NCBI GenBank assembly: GCA_014379205.1
Contig: JACMME010000205.1
Coordinates: forward strand, 1 to 40,526
From: Gemmatimonadaceae bacterium
GTDB lineage: Bacteria > Gemmatimonadota > Gemmatimonadetes > Gemmatimonadales > Gemmatimonadaceae
Reading direction: 5' to 3'
DNA length: 40,526 nt
The notes under the pieces were generated by a model. That model had not been told where the DNA came from. It made no database searches and worked only from the letters and a program-made list of their open reading frames with translations. Position numbers and translations under genes: made by a program. Numbering within the stretch: position 1 is the stretch's first letter; every line of letters starts with the position of its first letter. This document shows positions 34,029 to 40,526 of the stretch, piece after piece.

Positions 34029-35930
34029 TTGATAACACTGCTCTTCCGATACCGCGCGATAATACTGATCGCGCTGCACTGCGTCCTTGTCGCCGCCGGT
34101 TACTCGCTTGCGTTTCTTCTGCGCTTCGAGTGGATGATTCCGGCAGGCTTCCTCAGAACGTACATCTGGACCCTGCCCGCCCTGGTAACAGTGCGGCTTC
34201 TCGCGTTCGCCTATTTCAGATTGTATCAGGGTTGGTGGCGTTACGTAGGCATGCGCGACATGCACGATCTTCTCAAAGCAGTGGCGGCTAGCTCCATCGT
34301 TTTCGTCGCCATTTTGTTGTTCGTTCGGTTTGAGCCCGGTGTCCCACGCTCCGTGCTGGTGCTCGATCCCGTGCTCACGATAGGCTTGATCGGAGGCGTT
34401 CGATTCGCATTGCGCGCATTTCGCGAAAGGCGTCGGCCGCATGCATCTCCGGGAGTGCGGAGAGTTTTGATAATCGGTGCGGGCGATGCTGGTGAACTGC
34501 TCCTTCGCGAGATGCACAATAACTCGCGTCTCCGGTACGCGCCGATCGGATTCGTGGACGACGATCAGCGGAAAGTCGGATTTAGAATCCACGGAGTGGC
34601 GGTGCTGGGAACCACCTCGCGACTTCTGGAAGTTCTGGTGGACCACCCGGCCGACGAGCTGATCATAGCGATCCCGTCGGCCAAGCGTGACCAAATGCAG
34701 GCTATCGTGAACAGGTGTCTCGAGTCGCGGCTGCCGTTCAAGATCATCCCGGCAATTGCGGCTCTGACCGACGGCCAGGTGCACATGAGCGAGGTGCGGC
34801 CGGTGAGGATTGAGGACTTGCTCGGCCGGGAACCGGTGCAATTTGACGCCACGCAGATCCGTGCGGACATCGCCGGACGCAGAGTGCTGATCACTGGAGC
34901 AGGTGGCTCGATCGGTTCCGAGCTGGCTCGACAGATCGCGGCCTACGGGCCGGCTTCAATCGTACTGCTGGAGCGCGGTGAGAATGCGCTGTATCTCATT
35001 GAGCAGGAGCTTCGCCGCAAGCACGGGAGCGTGGAGGTCCGCCCGGTCGTGACTGACATCCGTGATCGCGAGGATGTAGCCAGTCTCTTTCGGGATATGC
35101 GGCCCGAGATCGTTTATCACGCCGCCGCGTTCAAGCATGTGCCGATGATGGAAAGTCACATTGCGCACGCCGTACACAACAACGTTTTCGGGACGTTCAA
35201 CGTAGCGGGCGCGGCCGCGGAGCACGGCGCCAAATTCGTATTGATCTCAACGGATAAAGCTGTCGTACCCAGCAATGTCATGGGAGCGACCAAGCGCCTC
35301 GCCGAGAAGATCGTTCTGTCGCTGAACATGAAGGCCCACAACCATTTCGTAGCCGTACGTTTCGGCAACGTTCTGGGCAGCAACGGCTCCGTGGTGCCAC
35401 TTTTCCAGGAGCAGATAGCGGATGGCGGCCCGGTTACGGTAACGCATCCCGATACGACCCGGTATTTCATGACGATCCCGGAAGCGGTTCAGCTGGTCCT
35501 GCAGGCTTCCGTGCTTGAGGAGGCTCGCGACAAAATAGTCATGCTCGAGATGGGCGAACCGATGAAAATCGTCGATCTCGCACGCAATCTCATCCGCCTC
35601 TCAGGACGCGAGCCGGACCTCGATATTCCAATCGTGTTCACAGGGCTCAGGCCAGGCGAAAAGCTGCATGAACAGCTTACGTCGGATTTCGAGGAAACGA
35701 TCCCCACCAGGTACGAAAAAATCCGGGTGGTCAAGACAGAGTTGCCCGAGTCGATCGATCGGGGACTTTCGTTACTGTGGGATGCGGTCGAATCGCGTGA
35801 AGACCGCGTCATACTTCGCCGACTGCAGGAAGTGGTGCCGGAATTTTCCCCGCAGGCAGCGCTTCTCGCCAGCCTGCGCGACCGGCTTGGGACATCGGAC
35901 TCGCGCGTGCGAAACCGCAGCGCCAGTTGA
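34029..35930 (+). CDS. CapD/WbpM-like membrane UDP-sugar 4,6-dehydratase
   Basis: The 633-residue protein starts at a TTG at 34029. About four hydrophobic helices occupy residues 1-140. A first Rossmann region follows (VLIIGAGDAGELLLREM), then the catalytic SDR domain from about residue 285 (VLITGAGGSIGSELARQI), ending with LRPGEKLHEQL. The usual Tyr-x-x-x-Lys appears as Met418-x-x-x-Lys422 (MGATK), as in the WbpM/PglF group, where Tyr is replaced. Those enzymes remove water from UDP-GlcNAc to form a 4-keto-6-deoxy sugar. I infer the same; the following aminotransferase step could be the DegT protein next door. It overlaps the Wzi-like gene. Confidence 0.92.
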   Translation: MITLLFRYRAIILIALHCVLVAAGYSLAFLLRFEWMIPAGFLRTYIWTLPALVTVRLLAFAYFRLYQGWWRYVGMRDMHDLLKAVAASSIVFVAILLFVRFEPGVPRSVLVLDPVLTIGLIGGVRFALRAFRERRRPHASPGVRRVLIIGAGDAGELLLREMHNNSRLRYAPIGFVDDDQRKVGFRIHGVAVLGTTSRLLEVLVDHPADELIIAIPSAKRDQMQAIVNRCLESRLPFKIIPAIAALTDGQVHMSEVRPVRIEDLLGREPVQFDATQIRADIAGRRVLITGAGGSIGSELARQIAAYGPASIVLLERGENALYLIEQELRRKHGSVEVRPVVTDIRDREDVASLFRDMRPEIVYHAAAFKHVPMMESHIAHAVHNNVFGTFNVAGAAAEHGAKFVLISTDKAVVPSNVMGATKRLAEKIVLSLNMKAHNHFVAVRFGNVLGSNGSVVPLFQEQIADGGPVTVTHPDTTRYFMTIPEAVQLVLQASVLEEARDKIVMLEMGEPMKIVDLARNLIRLSGREPDLDIPIVFTGLRPGEKLHEQLTSDFEETIPTRYEKIRVVKTELPESIDRGLSLLWDAVESREDRVILRRLQEVVPEFSPQAALLASLRDRLGTSDSRVRNRSAS

Positions 35931-37540
35931 TGCGCTTGGGCGCCATTCCCGGCGCGATAGTGGCTTTATTGGCAGCAGGACCGCTCTTTGCTCAACATGG
36001 TCTGATCGCGATTCCCCTTTCCGACCCTGTGTATGTCCAAATTGACGGTCTTCTTCGTCAAGGCTGCAGGGCAGCAATGATTTCGCCCTTTCGCCCATAC
36101 CTCGCATCACAAATTCGCGACGCCGTCGGCCACGCGGAAAGGGACAGTTCGTGCGCGGGAACCATTCGTGACGCCCTCGGGAAGCGATTTGCCCAAGTTG
36201 CCAGCGACTCGATTGCGGCAGAATCTCTTCGAAGCCGCCTTTCTTTTGGAGCCGCGGCCACCCTCCGCGCTACAGCAAGGCGCGACCTGGAGTACCGACC
36301 GCTATGGCGCGACATACGGCCGGATTCGGTGGGCGACCGAGTAGCAGTCGGAATTGTCCGTGGCCGCGTTACGTGGAATGGTGGCGACCGCCTCGTGGCT
36401 GTTGCCGACGCTTACGCGCAAAGCAGCAGGCGCAACGATCCGCAGGTGCGAGGGCGTGGATTTCGACAGAGCGAAGCAGTTGTTGACTTCGGGGATTCGT
36501 ACGTCAATGGCAGTATAGGACCGTTGACAGTGTCACTGGGCAGATCTGGTGAGTCCTGGCTCGCTGAGGCGAACGAATCGCTGGTTCTGTCTGCTCAGGG
36601 GCCGCCTCTTGACAGGTTGAGTGCGTCCGCGCGCTGGCGCCGATTTGAGGCTCGGGCCCTGTTCTCCTCGGTGAACGATGTGGTGCTGGACGCGCGGGAT
36701 TCTCTGACGGTCGGTATACCTCCCCAACGCGTACATCGTTTCCTGGCTGCTCACGCTTTGACCTTTCGCCCTTCTCCGTCCTGGGAATTCACTCTTGGTG
36801 AAACCGCCCTTCTCACCCGGCGAGGCGCAGGCGTCGATCTGGCGTTCGTCAATCCCGTGATGCTTTATGTTGTTTCCGAGAACGACACGAGCCGGGCGGG
36901 CGCGGCAGCCGACGGAAATAATCTCACGGCGTTCGGTTCCGTGCGTGCGGTGCGTGGCCGCGCCACCGCTGCCGCGGAGTTGGTGGTGGACGACATTCAA
37001 ATCGATGGAAAGGACCGGGAAAACATTCCGGATCAGCTTGCCTGGCGGCTTGCCGCGAGCATCGGCTTGCCGCTGTTTGTTCCCGCGAGCGTCGGAGTCG
37101 AGTACAAACGCGTCGGAAGCTTTACCTATCTGCGCCGTTCCTACGCCGAGGTGTATCAGCAGTATGATAGTCCACTCGGCTCCGAGCTCGGTCCTGATGC
37201 GGATCTCTTTCGAGCCTTCGGCGAGGTCTGGGGTAATGGCCGGCTTCGTTTTGGCGGACGGGTGGGACGTTGGCGACGCGGAGCCCGACGCATTGATATG
37301 CGTCCGGCCGAGGGTGCCTTTGGCCATGCCGGAGAACCTTTTCCGTCACTCACCGTCAGCCGCGCTTCTGTTCAGAGTGCCTGGCTTGGCGACGTCTCAG
37401 CGGAGTTTCTCGATCGCATCCTTCCTGTTACGATTCGTGCTGAAGTCGCGCGAGTCGATAACGTGAACAATCAGCCGGCTCAATCGGCCACCTACTTTAG
37501 AGCATCTCTTGTCGGCACCTATCAATTCCGCTATCCGTAG
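35930..37540 (+). CDS. Outer-membrane beta-barrel, Wzi/capsule-assembly-like
   Basis: The 536-residue protein starts at ATG 35930, sharing one base with the previous stop (TGATG), and has a signal peptide ending in LFAQ. It is rich in alternating polar/hydrophobic strands, such as LTVSLGRSGESW and RFEARALFSSVNDVV, and ends with the typical barrel C-terminal aromatic pattern (GTYQFRYP). The context (Wza-like and Wzc-like next) and pattern fit the capsule assembly protein Wzi family, which binds capsule or exopolysaccharide at the cell surface. The homology is fairly weak by eye, so an unrelated barrel is possible. Confidence 0.75.
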   Translation: MRLGAIPGAIVALLAAGPLFAQHGLIAIPLSDPVYVQIDGLLRQGCRAAMISPFRPYLASQIRDAVGHAERDSSCAGTIRDALGKRFAQVASDSIAAESLRSRLSFGAAATLRATARRDLEYRPLWRDIRPDSVGDRVAVGIVRGRVTWNGGDRLVAVADAYAQSSRRNDPQVRGRGFRQSEAVVDFGDSYVNGSIGPLTVSLGRSGESWLAEANESLVLSAQGPPLDRLSASARWRRFEARALFSSVNDVVLDARDSLTVGIPPQRVHRFLAAHALTFRPSPSWEFTLGETALLTRRGAGVDLAFVNPVMLYVVSENDTSRAGAAADGNNLTAFGSVRAVRGRATAAAELVVDDIQIDGKDRENIPDQLAWRLAASIGLPLFVPASVGVEYKRVGSFTYLRRSYAEVYQQYDSPLGSELGPDADLFRAFGEVWGNGRLRFGGRVGRWRRGARRIDMRPAEGAFGHAGEPFPSLTVSRASVQSAWLGDVSAEFLDRILPVTIRAEVARVDNVNNQPAQSATYFRASLVGTYQFRYP

Positions 37541-38192
37541 CTGCGCACTGTTCGCGACATTTCTTCTGGCGTTCGTGGCGTCTCTGGAAGCGCAGAATCG
37601 TCCTGCGGCGGAGATGGACACTGTTCGCGAGCAGAATGTCGGTGTGCTCCGTCCGGGCGATGCGCTTCGCATTATCGTATTTCGTGACCCGGCGCTCAGC
37701 GGTGAGTTTCCAATCGACAGCAGAGGTTTCGTTCAGATTCCTGGACTGGGGGACATTCGCGTTGGGGGACTGACCCCTTTCGCGGCCAGGGAACGCCTTC
37801 GCGAGCAGATGCTGGCGCGGGGTATTTCCCGCGAGCCGGAGTTGGCCGTGCAGCCTTTACTTCGTGTTTCCGTGCTTGGCGAGGTGCGCGCACCGGGTCC
37901 GTTCGCAGTGGAGCCAGGAACAACGCTTCTTCAGATATTGACTCGAGCGGGTGGGCCATCCGAGCGTGCGGATCTACGCAAGGCGCAAGTTGTTCGCGAC
38001 GGCCGGGCCCTGCGAGTAGACCTTCAAAGCGCGTTGGCGGGAAGCGTCGCTGGCCGGTACTCGCTGTTCTCCAACGATGTGCTCTACGTGCCGCGGAAGA
38101 CGGGGTTCACGCGCGAGAATGCTGGTTTTGTTCTAAGCGGCGTTGGTGCTCTCTTGTCGATTGCCACACTCGTAGCGACGTTGCGCCGCTAG
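37509..38192 (+). CDS. Polysaccharide export protein, Wza-like (Poly_export/SLBB)
   Basis: This 227-residue protein starts at a TTG at 37509, overlapping the barrel gene by 32 bases, with a signal sequence ending near SLEAQ. The Poly_export domain is seen as LRPGDALRIIVFRDPALSGEFPIDSRGFVQIPGLG, followed by an SLBB-type beta-grasp (VLGEVRAPGPFAVEPGTTLLQILTRAGG). Unlike E. coli Wza it shows no lipobox, and it ends in a hydrophobic helix (FVLSGVGALLSIATLVATLRR). It would form the outer-membrane or periplasmic export channel. Gene order with Wzi-like and Wzc-like proteins supports this. Confidence 0.88.
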   Translation: MSAPINSAIRSCALFATFLLAFVASLEAQNRPAAEMDTVREQNVGVLRPGDALRIIVFRDPALSGEFPIDSRGFVQIPGLGDIRVGGLTPFAARERLREQMLARGISREPELAVQPLLRVSVLGEVRAPGPFAVEPGTTLLQILTRAGGPSERADLRKAQVVRDGRALRVDLQSALAGSVAGRYSLFSNDVLYVPRKTGFTRENAGFVLSGVGALLSIATLVATLRR

Positions 38193-38241
38193 CAGTGCCT
38201 GCTTCCGATGACGTCCCGAGCTCAGTCCACTATTTTTGTAG

Positions 38242-40526
38242 ATGAGCGAATATTCCGACGAACTTCAGCCTGAGCCTCTAGGGTCGCGCGAGCCCGACCG
38301 CGCGCTAGCCGTTCGGAATGCGATTGCCGCAATCCGGCAGCGCTGGTGGCTTGTGCTGGGAGTATTCGGTGTCATAGTCGCGCTCTCCATTTGGCGCACA
38401 TCTCGCGAGACTCGCCTGTATCGGGCGTCGGCAGTGATTCAGATAGAGGAAGAATCGGGTCCCGTTGCCGCGCAGAGCACTCCAACGCCAGGCAGCTGGC
38501 GCATAGATCCAATGCAGTCGGCTCAGGAGATAATCAAGAGCAAGGAGATTGCGGAACGGGTGGCTCGCGAGCTTGCACTGCAGCTCGTCATTGTCCAACC
38601 ACAGAAAACGCAGCGAAGCAGAATTTTTGGAGAAACGACGCCCTTGGTCGACTCATCGCTCAAGTTCGCAGATTTTCTTGTCCGCTTTGCGAGCTCCGGT
38701 TACGCTCTAACGCAAAACGGCCGAACCCTGGATTCGGCCGCCTATGGTGACACGGTTGTGGGAGGAGGAATTCGGTTTGCGGTACCTGCGCAGCCTGACA
38801 TCGGCGAAGTGGAAGCGGTTCTCTCGCTAACTTCTCTGAGCGGCGCGGCCGGCACCGTGCGTGGTGGCATAGTCACCAAAGGCCGCCCGCAGACCAACAT
38901 AATCGAGATCACCTACACAGGACCAGATCCTTTCACGGTCCAGCAGATAGCCAACTCGGTGGCGCGGGAATATCGCGAGTTCTCCAGCGAGGATCGCCGG
39001 AAAGTGGCGCGTGCGAAAACGCTCACCATCGAAGAAAGGCTGGTCGAACAACGGCGCCGCCTCGACTCGGCGCAGCAGGCGCTCAAGCGTTTCAAGGAGG
39101 GTGCTCAGCTGGGCAACGTCATGGCTGAGCAGACAGCATTGATCCAGTCCATTAACCGGTTCGAGGGGGAGCGCGACGCCGTTCTGGTCGAACGTGGTGT
39201 TTACCAACAGCTGCTCGGTACGCTCTCGGCCGCTGACACGACTACGGAAGATCTGCGCCGGCTGGGAGGTACGGCGGCGATTGAGAGCAACCCGTACATA
39301 GCCAGCCTGTACACCCAATGGTTCGATCTGGTGAAGCGCCGTTCGGAACTCATAACGCAGGAACGGCGCGGCACCGGTTATATCGACGTTGAAGCTACCG
39401 ACAGCCTCATTGCAGCCACCAAGTCCGACCTGCAACAGGCCAGCGGACTGTATCTGAGAAATCTTCAGTCGCGCATAGAATCATTCGAGGCGCGGATTGT
39501 TTCCTTGCGCGCTGAGTTGACCAAGTACCCGGCACTGGAAGCATCCGAGGCGAACCTTCTCGGCGACGTCCGGACGCTACAGCGCGTATATGACGAGCTC
39601 AATTCGGAGCATCAGCGCGCGCTCGTAAGCCAATCGGTTGACGGAACTCGCGTGCGAATAGTCGATGAAGCCGGGCGTCCCTCTGCTCCCATCTCGCCGA
39701 ACCGCCGGCGTGCGGCAATGACTGCCATGATCCTTGGGCTGCTGCTTGGGCTGGCGGGCGCCGTGGCCGTCGAGCAGCTGGATGATTCGGTGAAATCCCC
39801 TGACGAAATCCGCGATCAGATCGGCCTTTCAGTACTCGGAACGATTCCCGGTATCAAGACAGGTGCAGGCCGAGCGGATTCGCGCCATGGCCACAGACTG
39901 GTCACGGCCATAGATCCGAGATCACCGGTTGCCGAGGCCTATCGATCGCTGAGGACGAACCTGGCATTTGCACGCGCACACGAGGCGCTCCGAACCATCG
40001 TGCTCACAAGCCCGGGCCCTGCTGACGGTAAATCCACGACAGTAGCCAACCTGGCCATCACGTTCGCTCAGCAGGGACAGCGGACACTCCTGATCGATGC
40101 GGATCTCCGCCGAGCGGTGCTGGACAAGCTATTCGAAGTACCACGTGAGCCCGGTCTCACTGACGTTCTCGTCGGGAAGGCGACTCTCGCGTCGAGCGTC
40201 AGTGCAACCGCAATTCCAAACCTGTCGGTGCTCGGTAGCGGTCCCTTTCCTCCCAATCCTTCGGAATTGCTGGGCTCGGCCCGGATGCGCGAAACGCTGC
40301 GTGAGGCGAAGGAGATCTTCGACGTGATACTGCTCGACTCACCGCCGCTCCTCGCGGTGACGGATGCTGCGGTACTGTCAACTCTCGTCGACGGCGCAAT
40401 CCTGGTGATTCGCATAGGATCAACAGCGCGAACGGCCGTCCGCAGGGCGATTGGCCAGCTTCACACGGTTCATGGCCGCGTTGTAGGCTCTGTGCTGAAC
40501 GACGTTGATTTCAGAAGCGGCGTATA
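38242..40526 (+). CDS. Wzc-like polysaccharide co-polymerase with BY-kinase domain (partial, 3' end off window)
   Basis: The frame is open from ATG 38242 to the edge (761 codons). Features in order: short cytoplasmic N-terminus, first transmembrane helix (WWLVLGVFGVIVALSIW), a long periplasmic coiled-coil-rich region with Gln/Arg/Glu heptads, the second helix (AAMTAMILGLLLGLAGAVAV) near residue 500, and then a cytoplasmic BY-kinase. The kinase has Walker A (GPADGKST), Walker A' (LLIDADLRR) and Walker B (VILLDSPP). The C-terminal tyrosine cluster, if present, lies beyond the window. Such proteins control chain length and export of exopolysaccharide, and their tyrosine phosphorylation cycles with a phosphatase. 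Confidence 0.92.
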   Translation, partial: MSEYSDELQPEPLGSREPDRALAVRNAIAAIRQRWWLVLGVFGVIVALSIWRTSRETRLYRASAVIQIEEESGPVAAQSTPTPGSWRIDPMQSAQEIIKSKEIAERVARELALQLVIVQPQKTQRSRIFGETTPLVDSSLKFADFLVRFASSGYALTQNGRTLDSAAYGDTVVGGGIRFAVPAQPDIGEVEAVLSLTSLSGAAGTVRGGIVTKGRPQTNIIEITYTGPDPFTVQQIANSVAREYREFSSEDRRKVARAKTLTIEERLVEQRRRLDSAQQALKRFKEGAQLGNVMAEQTALIQSINRFEGERDAVLVERGVYQQLLGTLSAADTTTEDLRRLGGTAAIESNPYIASLYTQWFDLVKRRSELITQERRGTGYIDVEATDSLIAATKSDLQQASGLYLRNLQSRIESFEARIVSLRAELTKYPALEASEANLLGDVRTLQRVYDELNSEHQRALVSQSVDGTRVRIVDEAGRPSAPISPNRRRAAMTAMILGLLLGLAGAVAVEQLDDSVKSPDEIRDQIGLSVLGTIPGIKTGAGRADSRHGHRLVTAIDPRSPVAEAYRSLRTNLAFARAHEALRTIVLTSPGPADGKSTTVANLAITFAQQGQRTLLIDADLRRAVLDKLFEVPREPGLTDVLVGKATLASSVSATAIPNLSVLGSGPFPPNPSELLGSARMRETLREAKEIFDVILLDSPPLLAVTDAAVLSTLVDGAILVIRIGSTARTAVRRAIGQLHTVHGRVVGSVLNDVDFRSGV

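Overview
The window is GC-rich bacterial DNA from a Gram-negative, lipoprotein-rich organism. The gene set (CapD/Wzi/Wza/Wzc export genes, DUF1343/NamZ, inositol-1-phosphate synthase, many lineage-specific small proteins) best suggests Gemmatimonadota or a close relative. This is inferred from protein flavour only, because no 16S gene is present. Almost everything lies on the + strand in tightly packed, often ATGA-overlapping operons. Only the first gene and one tRNA are on the - strand.

Layout. 1-4149: a NagZ-type glucosaminidase fused to a serine beta-lactamase/AmiE-like domain, divergent from a NamZ exo-muramidase; together they look like a secreted muropeptide-rescue module. 4224-6854: small lipoproteins and myo-inositol-1-phosphate synthase. 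6854-10673: E1alpha, E1beta, a small membrane protein and E2 of a 2-oxoacid dehydrogenase complex. 10676-13251: two small unknowns, a PHP phosphoesterase, a peroxiredoxin and an SDR. 13659-17277: thioredoxin reductase, a metallo-beta-lactamase-fold hydrolase, an AhpD-like protein and aspartate ammonia-lyase. 17427-18463: an Rrf2 regulator and an unknown. 18527-18610 (-): tRNA-Leu(CAG) with a recognisable promoter and terminator. 18773-23493: smpB, an amidase, a TPR lipoprotein, pyrD and pyrF in a chain of 4-base overlaps. 23494-24042: a non-coding block of REP-like inverted repeats. 24043-27355: rpmJ-rpsM-rpsK-rpsD-rpoA-rplQ-rpmB, ended by a clear terminator. 27474-32641: gmd, rmd and carB. 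32740 to the right edge: a polysaccharide synthesis/export cluster (DegT aminotransferase, CapD-like dehydratase, Wzi-like, Wza-like, Wzc-like; the last runs off the window).

The most important observation is that two redox genes 3.3 kb apart each carry an in-frame TGA exactly where the family has its catalytic cysteine. In the peroxiredoxin (12074-12520) it is the peroxidatic position of the PxxxTxxC motif. In the AhpD-like protein (15280-15813) it is the second position of CxxC-x3-H. The reading frame and family homology continue past both TGA codons, and the AhpD-like gene has a compact stem-loop with a GG-starting apical loop at the right distance. I read both as selenoproteins. Routine gene calling would split or truncate them. 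They flank a thioredoxin reductase, which suggests a selenium-dependent peroxide/thiol defence neighbourhood. Sel machinery (selA, selB, selC, selD) is not in this window and must be sought elsewhere in the genome.
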